This document shows positions 52,353 through 61,167 of a stretch of 64,000 bases of DNA, one piece after another. Source of the stretch: Streptomyces luteogriseus. GTDB lineage: Bacteria; Actinomycetota; Actinomycetes; Streptomycetales; Streptomycetaceae. Under the pieces are notes generated by a model, which was given only the letters and a program-made list of their open reading frames with translations, was not told where the DNA came from and searched no databases. The stretch covers positions 1,922,001 through 1,986,000 of the forward strand of contig NZ_JACHMS010000001.1 of assembly GCF_014205055.1 (NCBI RefSeq). Direction: 5' to 3'. The position numbers and the translations under genes were made by a program. Every line of letters starts with the position of its first letter. The first letter of the stretch is position 1.

Positions 52353-53303
52353 TCAGAAGACCGTGAGCAGGGGGTCTCCGTGGTCGCCGTCGGCCCACAG
52401 CCGGGTCGCGCGTTCGAGCTTGTCGGGGTTGACCTGGTTGCGGAACGCGACGATGCCGTCGGCGGCGACCTCCAGGCACATGACGCCGATGACCCGGCCG
52501 TCGAGGACCACCACGAGGGCGGGGTCGCCGTTGGCGGTCCAGGCGTAGACGTCGGGCGAGCCGCCGACCAGGGCGCGCTTGGCCGCGCTGGGCTTGAACA
52601 GGCCCCGCATGAACTTGGCGACCGCGAGGGCGCCCTCGAACGCCCTGGCGCGCGCCGGGACCTTCCCGCCGCCGTCGCCGACCGCGATGGCGTCGCCGGT
52701 GAGCAGTTGCACGAGGGGCTCGGTCCTGCCGCTGGCGGCGGCCGCGAGGAACTCGTCGATGATCCGCCGCGCGGCGGCCTCGTCGATCTCGGTACGGGTG
52801 CGGGCCCTGCCGTCCGCGACGTGCTTCCTCGCGCGGTGGAAGATCTGCTGGCTGGAGGCCTCGGTGATGTCCAGGATCTCGGCGATCTCGCGGTGCGGGT
52901 AGTCGAAGGCCTCCCGCAGGATGTACACCGCCCGTTCGTTCGGGGACAGGCGCTCCAGCAGCACCAGCACCGCGTACGAGACCGATTCCCGCTGCTCGGC
53001 GGTGTCGGCGGGCCCGAGCATCCGGTCCCCGGCGAGCAGCGGCTCGGGCAGCCACTGCCCCACGTAGGTCTCACGCCGCGCACGGGCCGAGGTGAGCTGG
53101 TTGAGGCACAGGTTGGTGAGCACCTTCGTCAGCCAGGCCTCGGGGACCTCGACGCGCTCGATGTCGGCGCCCTGCCAGCGCAGGAACGTCTCCTGCACGA
53201 CGTCCTCGGCCTCGCTCGCCGATCCAAGCAGCCGATAGGCCACCGCCTCCAGGCGGGGCCTGAAGGCTTCGAACCGGTCCACGTCGTCCAGGGTCAGGGC
53301 CAT
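52353..53303 (-). CDS. ECF41-type sigma factor (SigJ-like) with SnoaL-like tail
   Basis: The product has 316 residues. Sigma region 2 reads AYRLLGSASEAEDVVQETFLRW; region 4 reads LSPNERAVYILREAFDYPHREIAEIL with the recognition helix after it. The linker has WLPEP, and the C-terminal NTF2/SnoaL domain contains DGGGK and NPDKL. These three marks identify the ECF41 group, where the tail regulates activity instead of an anti-sigma factor. ECF41 members typically switch on the neighbouring oxidoreductase, here the gene 111 bases downstream. Confidence 0.92.
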   Translation of the reverse strand: MALTLDDVDRFEAFRPRLEAVAYRLLGSASEAEDVVQETFLRWQGADIERVEVPEAWLTKVLTNLCLNQLTSARARRETYVGQWLPEPLLAGDRMLGPADTAEQRESVSYAVLVLLERLSPNERAVYILREAFDYPHREIAEILDITEASSQQIFHRARKHVADGRARTRTEIDEAAARRIIDEFLAAAASGRTEPLVQLLTGDAIAVGDGGGKVPARARAFEGALAVAKFMRGLFKPSAAKRALVGGSPDVYAWTANGDPALVVVLDGRVIGVMCLEVAADGIVAFRNQVNPDKLERATRLWADGDHGDPLLTVF

Positions 53304-53313
53304 GTCACGGATC

Positions 53314-55716
53314 CTAACCGCCGTCGGCGCCGCCGCCTCCCAGACTCAGTCGCGGTTTCGGGGCGTCCGTACGACCCGTCTGGGGGCGGCGGCTTCCCGC
53401 GCGGTACGGGGCCGGCCAGGGCGCACCCGGGCCGGTGTAGCCCTGCTCGGCCGCCGCGTGCAGGGTCCAGTGGGGGTCGTAGAGGTGGGGGCGGGCCAGG
53501 GCGCAGAGGTCGGTGCGGCCCGCGAGGATCAGGGAGTTGACGTCGTCCCAGGAGGAGATCGCGCCGACCGCGATCACCGGGATGCCGGTGGTGTGGCGGA
53601 TCCGGTCCGCGAACGGCGTCTGGTACGACCGCCCGAACTCCGGCCGCTCGTCCGCCACGACCTGGCCCGTCGACACGTCGATGGCGTCGGCGCCGTGCGC
53701 GGCGAAGGCCCGGGCGATCTCGACGGCGTCGTCGGCGGTCGTGCCGCCTTCGGCCCAGTCGGTGGCGGAGATGCGGACGGTCATGGGCCGCTCCCCCGGC
53801 CACACGTTCCGTACGGCGTCGAAGACCTCCAGCGGGAAGCGCAGCCGCTTCTCCAGGGAGCCGCCGTAGGCGTCGGTGCGCCGGTTGGTCAGCGGGGAAA
53901 GGAATCCGGACAGCAGATAGCCGTGCGCGCAGTGCAGTTCGAGCAGGTCGAAACCGGCCCGGGCGGCGCGGACCGCGCATGCCGTGAACTGCTCCCGGAT
54001 GTCCGTGAGCTGGGCGCGGGACAGCTCGCGCGGTGTCTGGCTGTCGTCCTTGTACGGGAGCGCGGAGGGGGCCACGAGCGGCCAGTTGCCCTCTTGCAGC
54101 GGCTCGTCCATGCCCTCCCACATCAGCTTCGTGGAGCCCTTGCGGCCGCTGTGGCCGAGCTGCACGCCGATGGCGGTGCCGGGGGCCCGGTCGTGCACGA
54201 AGTCGGTGATCCGTTTCCATGCCTCGGCCTGCCGGCCGGTGTAGAGGCCGGCGCAGCCGGGCGTGATCCGGCCCTCCTCGCTGACGCACACCATCTCGGT
54301 CATCACCAGCCCGGCCCCTCCCAGCGCCCGGGCGCCCAGGTGGACGAGGTGGAAGTCGCCGGGGACGCCGTCGACGGCCGAGTACATGTCCATGGGCGAG
54401 ACGACGACCCGGTTGCGCAGGGTCAGGCCGCGCAGCCGGAACGGCGTGAACATCGGGGGCGTGCCGGGCGGGCAGCCGAACTCGTGCTCGACCGTCTCCG
54501 TGAACCCGGAGTCGCGCAGCCGCAGGTTGTCGTGCGTGACGCGGCGGCTGCGGGTGAGCAGGTTGAAGGCGAACTGGCGGGGCGGCTGGTCCAGGTACAG
54601 GGCGATGTTCTCGAACCACTCCAGGCTGGCTCGGGCCGCGCGCTGCGTGGAGGCGACGACGGGGCGCCGCTCCGCCTCGTAGGCGGTCAGGGCCTCGGGC
54701 AGAGAGTCCCGCTCCTCCAGGCAGGCGGCCAGGGCCAGTGCGTCCTCGACGGCGAGCTTGGTGCCGGAGCCGATGGAGAAGTGGGCGCTGTGGGCGGCGT
54801 CCCCGAGGAGCACGATGTTGCCGTGCGACCAGCGGTCGTTGACGACCGTGCGGAACGTCGTCCACGTGGAGTTGTTCGACTTCAGGGGCCGGCCGCGCAG
54901 CGCCTCCGCGAAGATCTTGCCGCAGCGCTCGATCGACTCCGCTTCACCGAGCTCGTCGAAGCCGGCCGCGTGCCAGACCTCGTCGCGCATCTCGATGATC
55001 ACGGTCGAGGCGTCGGGGGCGTAGGGGTAGCCGTGGAGCTGCATCACGCCGTGTTCGGTTTCGGCGATCTCGAAGCGGAAGGAGTCGAAGGGGAAGTCGG
55101 CGGCGAGCCAGATGTAGCGGCAGCGGTGGGTCGTCACCCGGGGGCGGAAGACGTCCGCGTGGGTCTCGCGGGTGGCGCTGTGGACGCCGTCCGCGGCGAT
55201 GACCAGGTCGTGGGTGTGCGGGAGGTCGTGCGGGGCCTCGGTGCGGAAGCGGAGGCCGACGCCGAGTTCGCGGCAGCGGGTGTGGAGGATCTCGAGCAGC
55301 CGCTTGCGGCCCAGGGCCGCGAATCCGTGCCCTCCGGACGTGTGGCGGTGGGTGCGGTGGACGATGTCGATGTCGTCCCAGCGGGTGAAGTGCTGCTGGA
55401 GGGCCTCGTAGACCTGGGGGTCGGCGTGTTCGATGCCGCCGAGGGTTTCGTCGGAGAGGACCACGCCGAAGCCGAAGGTGTCGTCGGGGGCGTTGCGTTC
55501 CCAGACGGTGATCTCGCGGGTGGGGTCGAGGCGTTTGAGGAGGGCGGCGGCGTAGAGGCCGCCGGGGCCGCCGCCGATGATTGCGACGCGTAGGGGGTGG
55601 CCGAGGACGGTGTGCGGGTGCCGACCGTTCGTGGCTTGTCGCGCCCGCGCGGCGGTGGCCGCATATTCGGCACTGCCCCGCGCCCCTTCAGGCACGTCCA
55701 CTATCGTCCGCTCCAT
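53314..55716 (-). CDS. Bifunctional aryl-CoA monooxygenase/reductase (2-aminobenzoyl-CoA or salicylyl-CoA type)
   Basis: The 800-residue fusion has an N-terminal FAD monooxygenase (VAIIGGGPGGLYAAALLKR at about 44; GDAAHSAHFSIGSGTKLAVEDA near 325) joined to an old-yellow-enzyme-type reductase from about 425 (MFTPFRLRGLTLRNRVVVSPM, GVQLGHSGRKG, ELHCAHGYLLSGFLSPLTNRR). This exact fusion is known from 2-aminobenzoyl-CoA monooxygenase/reductase of Azoarcus and from enzymes annotated as salicylyl-CoA 5-hydroxylase. It would hydroxylate and reduce the CoA-bound ring. Residues 9-40 are encoded by an intergenic-type repeat, so the natural N-terminus is uncertain; GTG codons at 55701 and 55695 are alternatives. 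It overlaps the hydratase gene by 16 bases. Confidence 0.88.
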   Translation of the reverse strand: MERTIVDVPEGARGSAEYAATAARARQATNGRHPHTVLGHPLRVAIIGGGPGGLYAAALLKRLDPTREITVWERNAPDDTFGFGVVLSDETLGGIEHADPQVYEALQQHFTRWDDIDIVHRTHRHTSGGHGFAALGRKRLLEILHTRCRELGVGLRFRTEAPHDLPHTHDLVIAADGVHSATRETHADVFRPRVTTHRCRYIWLAADFPFDSFRFEIAETEHGVMQLHGYPYAPDASTVIIEMRDEVWHAAGFDELGEAESIERCGKIFAEALRGRPLKSNNSTWTTFRTVVNDRWSHGNIVLLGDAAHSAHFSIGSGTKLAVEDALALAACLEERDSLPEALTAYEAERRPVVASTQRAARASLEWFENIALYLDQPPRQFAFNLLTRSRRVTHDNLRLRDSGFTETVEHEFGCPPGTPPMFTPFRLRGLTLRNRVVVSPMDMYSAVDGVPGDFHLVHLGARALGGAGLVMTEMVCVSEEGRITPGCAGLYTGRQAEAWKRITDFVHDRAPGTAIGVQLGHSGRKGSTKLMWEGMDEPLQEGNWPLVAPSALPYKDDSQTPRELSRAQLTDIREQFTACAVRAARAGFDLLELHCAHGYLLSGFLSPLTNRRTDAYGGSLEKRLRFPLEVFDAVRNVWPGERPMTVRISATDWAEGGTTADDAVEIARAFAAHGADAIDVSTGQVVADERPEFGRSYQTPFADRIRHTTGIPVIAVGAISSWDDVNSLILAGRTDLCALARPHLYDPHWTLHAAAEQGYTGPGAPWPAPYRAGSRRPQTGRTDAPKPRLSLGGGGADGG
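55613..55692. repeat. Streptomyces-type GC-rich repeat inside the monooxygenase N-terminus
   Basis: Reading the plus strand, the blocks CGTTCGTGGCTTGTCGCGCC, GCGGCGG, and CCCCGCGCCCCTTCAGG occur in that order. I recognise these as parts of a repeat seen many times between genes in Streptomyces. Here it stays in frame and supplies about 27 codons of the monooxygenase N-terminus. No second copy was noticed in the window. Confidence 0.65.
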
Positions 55717-56528
55717 TTCGGGGGGCGCTTCTCCGTGAACGCGGCGTGGAACTCCGCGTAGTCCTCCCCTGTCATCAGGAGGGCCTGGGTCGAGGCGTCG
55801 AGTTCGATCGCGGCAGCCATGGGCATGTCCAGTTCGGACGTGAGCAGGGCCTTCGTCTGGGCGTACGCCAGGGCCGGGCCCTCTGCCAGGCGGCGGGCCA
55901 GCCGTTGCGCTGCCTCGTCGGCGGCGCCCTCTTCCGTCAGTTCGCTGATCAGGCCGATGCGCTCCGCCTCCAGGGCCCGTACCGGGTCGCCCAGCATCAG
56001 CAGGCGGGTCGCATGGCCCAGGCCGACGACGCGGGGAAGCAGGTAGGCCGCGCCCATGTCGCCGCCGGAGAGGCCGACGCGGGTGAAGAGGAAGGCGAAG
56101 CGGGCGGTGGGGTCGGCGACGCGGAAATCCGCGGCCAGGGCGAGGACGGCCCCCGCTCCCGCGGCCACGCCGTGCAGCGCCGCGATCACGGGGAACGGGC
56201 ACTCGCGGATCGCGCGGACCACCTGGCCGGTCATCCGGTTGAAGTCCAGGAGCTGGGCGGTGTCCATGCCGAGGGTGGCGCCGATGATCTCGTCGACGTC
56301 GCCGCCGGAGCAGAAGCCGCGGCCTTCCCCGGCCAGCACCAGGGCCCGTACGGACCGCTCCCGGGACAGCTCCGCGAGCAGGTCGCGCAGATCGGCGTAG
56401 GCGCCGAAGGTGAGCGCGTTGAGCTTCTCGGGACGGGCCAGGGTGACCGTGGCGACGCCGTCGGCGATGTCGACGCGCAGATGCTCCCAGCCCGGGGTGC
56501 GGGCGGCGGAGCCGGTGAAGGGACTCAT
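55701..56528 (-). CDS. Enoyl-CoA hydratase/isomerase
   Basis: The 275-residue crotonase-fold protein has VATVTLARPEKLNALTFGAY at the start, the oxyanion-hole segments ALVLAGEGRGFCSGGDVDEI and HGVAAGAGAVLALAADFRVAD, and Asp in LSGGDMGAAYLLPR at the catalytic position. It would hydrate a ring-derived enoyl-CoA. The ATG at 56528 starts the operon with the monooxygenase. Its upstream DNA carries the second copy of the shared catabolic element. Confidence 0.92.
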   Translation of the reverse strand: MSPFTGSAARTPGWEHLRVDIADGVATVTLARPEKLNALTFGAYADLRDLLAELSRERSVRALVLAGEGRGFCSGGDVDEIIGATLGMDTAQLLDFNRMTGQVVRAIRECPFPVIAALHGVAAGAGAVLALAADFRVADPTARFAFLFTRVGLSGGDMGAAYLLPRVVGLGHATRLLMLGDPVRALEAERIGLISELTEEGAADEAAQRLARRLAEGPALAYAQTKALLTSELDMPMAAAIELDASTQALLMTGEDYAEFHAAFTEKRPPKWSGR

Positions 56529-56836
56529 GACGTGCGGCCTCCTCGGGCGGGCACTGCCTCACTGAGTTCTACCCTCCGAAGCTATCACCCATCTGTGACT
56601 GTCGTCATGAGTGCGCGATAGGCCGTCCGGGTAGGACTCGAATGCGGGCCCGGCGTGACCTGGGCCGGTCACATCCGTCACAGATCGTCCACACCGGCGT
56701 AACGGCGGGAGCAGCTGTGCGCGGCGGCGCGTTCACCTGGGTAAGCCGTCCGGCAAGGAGGCAAGGGCGCCTCCGACGGTGCCCCTCGGACGTCCCCGAA
56801 GAGCGGCGCCGTACCATTCATAAGGTTGAAAGCAGG
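56529..56836. promoter_or_regulatory. Divergent intergenic region with shared catabolic element, copy 2
   Basis: CTCCGAAGCTATC at 56574-56586 and TGACTGTCGTCA at 56596-56607 repeat the arrangement at 44658-44691 with one base changed in the first block, none in the second, and the same 9-base gap. CGATA follows two bases further away than in copy 1. The element begins 46 bases from the hydratase start, close to the 42 bases seen for the dehydrogenase. The remaining bases toward 56836 show no gene. Confidence 0.7.
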
Positions 56837-57304
56837 ATGTCCTGCTCCATGAACGGACCCGCCGTGTACGAACTCTCCTCAGCCCCCGCCTCCTGGCGCA
56901 TCGCGCTGCCGCACACCGCGGCCGCGGTGCCCGTGGCCCGCGCCCTGGTCCGTACGGCGCTGGCCGAGCTGGAGCACCGGGCGGACTGCGACACCGCGGA
57001 GCTGCTGACGGCGGAGCTGGTGGCGAACGCCGTGGAGCACACCACGGGCGAGACGCCGATAGAGCTGGTCGTGGAGCTGATGCCGTCGGGATGTCAGGTC
57101 GAGGTGCACGACGCCGACCCGGCCCCGCCCGGTGACCTCACCCGCCCGGCCGGCGGGCCGCCCGACCCCTGGCAGGAGCACGGGCGCGGGCTGCTGCTGA
57201 TCCGCGCCCTGAGCTCCTCCTGCGGGCACCGCCCGACCGAGTCCGGCAAGGCGGTCTGGTTCAGACTGCCTGTGGTTCCCGCTCAGCGGCGTTCGCCGGC
57301 GTGA
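56837..57304 (+). CDS. HATPase (GHKL) protein, RsbW-like
   Basis: The 155-residue single domain has the N-box LLTAELVANAVEHTTG and the G-box HGRGLLLIRAL. It is of the same class as the protein at 10333 but of different sequence. The start is the ATG at 56837 or the one at 56849, both with weak ribosome sites. Its last 44 bases overlap the 3' end of the convergent permease gene. A role as anti-sigma-type kinase is typical for the group but unproven. Confidence 0.82.
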   Translation: MSCSMNGPAVYELSSAPASWRIALPHTAAAVPVARALVRTALAELEHRADCDTAELLTAELVANAVEHTTGETPIELVVELMPSGCQVEVHDADPAPPGDLTRPAGGPPDPWQEHGRGLLLIRALSSSCGHRPTESGKAVWFRLPVVPAQRRSPA

Positions 57305-58697
57305 CCGCGGCGAGCCGGGAGTTGCGGCGCCCGTAGAGCAGGTAGAGGGCGATTCCGGCCAGCAGGAATCCCGCGAACTGGATCCAGGTCGTCGCGCCCG
57401 TCTCGTACATCAGGTACAGGCAGAAGCCGACGCCGAGCAGCGGGGTGACGGGGTAGAGCGGCACCCGGAAGGTGCGGGCGAGGTCCGGCTCGCGGCGGCG
57501 CAGGGCGATGACCGCGATGTTGACGACGGCCATGGTGGCGAGCGTGCCGATGGTGCACAGGTTGACCACGGCGTCCAGCGGGGCGAAGGCCGCGGGGAGC
57601 GCGAAGACGCCCGCCACGATCAGGGTGCCGGCGACCGGTGTGGAGGTCTTCGGCGACACCTTCTCGAAGACGCGCGGGATCAGTCCGTCGCGGGACATGG
57701 ACATCAGGATCCGCGTCTGGCCGTACATCACGGCGAGCACGACCGAGGCGATGGCGACGACCGCGCCGAAGGCGATCACTCCGCCGCCGACGGTGGAGCC
57801 GGTGACCTGGTTGACGACGTAGGACAGGGCCGCCGGACGGCCACCGACCGCGTCGCCGCCGATGGCGCCGATCGCGGCGAGCGCGACCGCACAGTAGAGC
57901 AGCGTGACCAGGCCGATGCAGACGAGGATCGCCACGGGGATGTCGCGGCGCGGGTTCTTGGCCTCCTCACCGGCGGTGGTGATCGCGTCGAAGCCGATGT
58001 ACGAGAAGAAGGCGGCGGTGGTGCCCGCGCCGATGCCGGCGAGCCCGGTCGGCGAGAACGGGGTGAGGTTGCCGTCCTCGAAGGCGGTGAAGCCGATCGC
58101 GACGAAGGCCACCAGGACGGCGAGCTTCAGCACGGCCATCGCGGCCGTGGCCCGGGCGCTCTCGCGCACACCGCGCACCAGGAGGACGGCGGCCAGGGCG
58201 ATGACGATCACGGCCGGGAGGTTGACGACCCCGCCGTCGCCCGGCCCGGCCGACAGGGCCGTGGGCAGGTGGAGCCCGACGACGCTGTCGAGGAGCTCGT
58301 TGACGTACTGGCTCCAGCCGACCGCCACCGCGGACACCGACACGCCGTACTCCAGCAGCAGGCACCAGCCGACGACGAAGGCCGTGCCCTCGCCGAGACC
58401 GGCGTAGGCGAAGGAGTACGAGGACCCCGAGACCGGGATCGCGCCGCCCAGCTCGGCGAAGGCGAACGCGGTGAAGACGCAGGTGATCGCGGCGAGGAGG
58501 AACGAGACGACGACGGCCGGGCCGGCCTGGGCGACCGAGTCGGACAGTCCGACGAAGATGCCGGTGCCGACGATCGCGCCGATGCCGAAGCAGACCAGCT
58601 GGAAGAGACCCATCGTGCGCTTCAGACCGTGGCCCTCACGGTCGGCGCCCGATTCCGCCACGAGGAGGGCGGGGGGCTTGATACGGGGAGCGGGCAT
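57261..58697 (-). CDS. APC-family amino-acid permease
   Basis: The 478-residue membrane protein has about 12 helices. The first helix carries the APC motif GIGAIVGTGIFVGLSD, and FFSYIGFDAITTAGEEAKNPRRDIP is the signature of cationic amino-acid transporters. It is on the same strand as ornithine carbamoyltransferase and arginine deiminase, downstream of them by 103 bases. Uptake of arginine or exchange with ornithine is therefore likely. Its 3' end overlaps the convergent HATPase gene. Confidence 0.9.
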   Translation of the reverse strand: MPAPRIKPPALLVAESGADREGHGLKRTMGLFQLVCFGIGAIVGTGIFVGLSDSVAQAGPAVVVSFLLAAITCVFTAFAFAELGGAIPVSGSSYSFAYAGLGEGTAFVVGWCLLLEYGVSVSAVAVGWSQYVNELLDSVVGLHLPTALSAGPGDGGVVNLPAVIVIALAAVLLVRGVRESARATAAMAVLKLAVLVAFVAIGFTAFEDGNLTPFSPTGLAGIGAGTTAAFFSYIGFDAITTAGEEAKNPRRDIPVAILVCIGLVTLLYCAVALAAIGAIGGDAVGGRPAALSYVVNQVTGSTVGGGVIAFGAVVAIASVVLAVMYGQTRILMSMSRDGLIPRVFEKVSPKTSTPVAGTLIVAGVFALPAAFAPLDAVVNLCTIGTLATMAVVNIAVIALRRREPDLARTFRVPLYPVTPLLGVGFCLYLMYETGATTWIQFAGFLLAGIALYLLYGRRNSRLAAVTPANAAEREPQAV

Positions 58698-58800
58698 GCG
58701 GGTGGTGCTCGTTTCTGGTGGTGCGGGAGTGCGACGGGTTCGTCGCGCGGCGGCCGCGGAGAAGGGGTGGTTCCGGGCCGCCGGACAGCATAAGGCCTGT

Positions 58801-59808
58801 TCAGGCGAGGGTTGCCACCATGACCGCCTTGATGGTGTGCATCCGGTTCTCCGCCTCGTCGAAGACGACCGAGTGCGCCGACTCGAAGACCTCGTCGGAG
58901 ACCTCCAGGTAGTCCAGGCCGTAGGCCGCGTGGATCTCCTGGCCGACCTTGGTGCCGAGGTCGTGGAAGGCGGGCAGGCAGTGCAGGAACCTCACGTCCG
59001 GGTTGCCCGTGGCACGCAGGACGTCCATGGTCACGGCGTAGGGGGCGAGGGCGGTGATGCGCTCGGCCCAGACCTCCTTCGGCTCACCCATCGAGACCCA
59101 GACGTCCGTGGCGACGAAGTCGGCGCCGCGGACGCCCTCGTCCACGGTCTCGGTGAGCGTGATCCGGGCGCCGCTGGCCGCGGCGAGCGCGCGGGCCCGG
59201 TCGACGATCTCCTCGGCGGGCCAGTACGCCTTCGGCGCGACGATCCGTACGTCCATGCCGAGCAGGGCGCCGGTGACCAGGTAGGAGTTGCCCATGTTGA
59301 AGCGGGCGTCGCCCAGGTAGGCGAAGGCGACCTCGGTCAGCGGCTTGGCGCAGTGCTCGGTCATGGTCAGCACGTCGGCGAGCATCTGGGTGGGGTGCCA
59401 TTCGTCGGTGAGCCCGTTGTAGACCGGCACCCCGGCGTGCGCCGCCAGCTCCTCCACCTTCTGCTGACTGTCGCCCCGGTACTCGATCGCGTCGTACATC
59501 CGGCCCAGCACCCGCGCGGTGTCCTTGACCGACTCCTTGTGCCCTATCTGGGAGCCGGAGGGGTCGAGGTACGTGGTCGAGGCGCCCTGGTTGACGGCCG
59601 CGACCTCGAAGGCGCAGCGGGTGCGGGTCGAGGTCTTCTCGAAGATCAGCGCGATGTTCCGGCCCTGGAGGTACCGGGGCTCGATCCCGCCCCTCTTGGC
59701 GGCCTTCAGCTCGGCGGCCAGCTCGACCAGACCGAGGAACTCCTCCGCGGTGAAGTCCAGCTCCTTGAGGAGATGGCGGCCGGCGAGGGCGGTCGGGACA
59801 GTCGCCAT
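58801..59808 (-). CDS. arcB: Ornithine carbamoyltransferase (probably catabolic)
   Basis: The 335-residue enzyme has the carbamoyl-phosphate site [12 protein letters not shown] (around residue 60), [14 protein letters not shown] (the HPTQ motif), and HCLPAFHD with the ornithine-site Cys near 272. It interconverts ornithine plus carbamoyl phosphate and citrulline. Next to arginine deiminase the phosphorolytic, catabolic direction is expected; a carbamate kinase gene is not in the window. GTATTCC and CGTATAG repeats upstream may be a regulator site. Confidence 0.93.
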   Translation of the reverse strand: MATVPTALAGRHLLKELDFTAEEFLGLVELAAELKAAKRGGIEPRYLQGRNIALIFEKTSTRTRCAFEVAAVNQGASTTYLDPSGSQIGHKESVKDTARVLGRMYDAIEYRGDSQQKVEELAAHAGVPVYNGLTDEWHPTQMLADVLTMTEHCAKPLTEVAFAYLGDARFNMGNSYLVTGALLGMDVRIVAPKAYWPAEEIVDRARALAAASGARITLTETVDEGVRGADFVATDVWVSMGEPKEVWAERITALAPYAVTMDVLRATGNPDVRFLHCLPAFHDLGTKVGQEIHAAYGLDYLEVSDEVFESAHSVVFDEAENRMHTIKAVMVATLA

Positions 59809-59820
59809 GAGGGCACTCCA

Positions 59821-59878
59821 GGAATACGGGGGACAGGGACGTGCTGGAATACTATACGAGCCTCAGCATGCCTATACG
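59821..59878. promoter_or_regulatory. Direct repeats between arcA and arcB
   Basis: On the plus strand GGAATAC occurs at 59821 and 59846, and CTATACG at 59853 and 59872, the last inside the arcA stop region. The gap between the genes is only 63 bases, and it is AT-rich compared with its flanks. The repeats could bind an arginine-responsive regulator such as ArgR, although they do not match a full ARG box. Confidence 0.35.
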
Positions 59879-61095
59879 GGGTCGCGTTCGACCGGGCAGC
59901 TCATGCACCGCGGCCCGCCCCTGCCCCGGCCCAGTTCGCTGCCCGGGATCTCTATCACCTCGATCCCCTGTTTGCGCAGGTGGGTGTTGGTGGTGGCGTT
60001 CCGTTCGTAGGCGACCACGACCCCGGGTTCGACGGCGAGGACGTTGCAGCCGTCGTCCCACTGCTCGCGTTCGGCCGCGTGCACGTCCTGGGTGGCGGTC
60101 AGCACACGAATCTGGTTGAGCCCCAGGGCGGCGGCGATCGCGCGGTGCATGTGCTCCGGCGGATGGTCGGTGACCTTCAGTTCCTTCTCACCGACGCCGG
60201 GCTCGATGGTGTACGAGCGGAGCATGCCGAGGCCCGCGTACTGGGTGAAGGTGTCGCCGTCGACCATCGTCATCACGGTGTCGAGGTGCATGAAGGCGCG
60301 CCGCTTGGGCATGTCGAGGGCCACGATCGTCTCGGCGGACCCGGCGGCGAACAGCTTGTGCGCCAGCATCTCCACGGCCTGCGGGGTGGTGCGCTCGCTC
60401 ATGCCGATGAGGACCGCCCCGTTGCCGATGACCAGCACGTCCCCGCCCTCGATGGTGGACGGGTAGTCGCTCTGCCCCTTCGACCACTCGTGGAACGTCT
60501 CGTCGCGGAACAGCGGATGGTGCCGGTAGATCGCCTCGAAGTGCACGGTCTCGCGCTGCCGGGCGGGCCAGCGCATCGCGTTGATGGACACGCCGTCGTA
60601 GATCCAGGCGGAGGTGTCGCGGGTGAAGAGGTGGTTGGGCAGCGGGCCCAGCAGGAAGTCGTCCAGTTCCATGACGTGGAAGCGCACGGAGGTCGGCTCC
60701 GGGTGCACGTCGAGGAACTCGCGTTTCGTCATGCCGCCGATCAGGACCTCGGCCAGCTCCGGCGCGGGCATGTTCTCGAAGGCGGCTCTGAGCGGGTCGG
60801 TGGCCAGCGGGCCGTACTCCTTCTCGTCGAAGACCCGCTCCAGGACGAGGGATCTGGCCGCCGGGACCTCGAGTGTCTCGGCCAGCAGGTCACCGAAGAG
60901 GTGGACGTCGACACCGCGGTCGCGCAGCACGTCGGCGAACCCGTCGTGCTCGGCGCGGGCCCTGCGCACCCACAGCACGTCGTCGAAGAGCAGCGAGGTC
61001 TTGTTGCTGGGGGTGAGCCTTTTGAGCTCGAGATCGGGCCGGTGCAGGATGACGCGGCGCAGCCGCCCGGCCTCGGAGTGGACGTGGTATGCCAT
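59872..61095 (-). CDS. arcA: Arginine deiminase
   Basis: The 407-residue protein has the deiminase marks: [65 protein letters not shown] with the catalytic His, and [11 protein letters not shown] at the end with the nucleophilic Cys. It converts arginine to citrulline and ammonia. The ATG at 61095 follows GGAGG; upstream in-frame ATGs would add residues that homologues lack. With arcB and the permease it forms an arginine-breakdown unit. Confidence 0.95.
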   Translation of the reverse strand: MAYHVHSEAGRLRRVILHRPDLELKRLTPSNKTSLLFDDVLWVRRARAEHDGFADVLRDRGVDVHLFGDLLAETLEVPAARSLVLERVFDEKEYGPLATDPLRAAFENMPAPELAEVLIGGMTKREFLDVHPEPTSVRFHVMELDDFLLGPLPNHLFTRDTSAWIYDGVSINAMRWPARQRETVHFEAIYRHHPLFRDETFHEWSKGQSDYPSTIEGGDVLVIGNGAVLIGMSERTTPQAVEMLAHKLFAAGSAETIVALDMPKRRAFMHLDTVMTMVDGDTFTQYAGLGMLRSYTIEPGVGEKELKVTDHPPEHMHRAIAAALGLNQIRVLTATQDVHAAEREQWDDGCNVLAVEPGVVVAYERNATTNTHLRKQGIEVIEIPGSELGRGRGGPRCMSCPVERDPV

Positions 61096-61167
61096 GCCTC
61101 CATCCTGACCATCGGAGGGCGTATTGACGCGCTCCTCGGCCGTTTCCATGACGGCCAGTTCTCGTCG

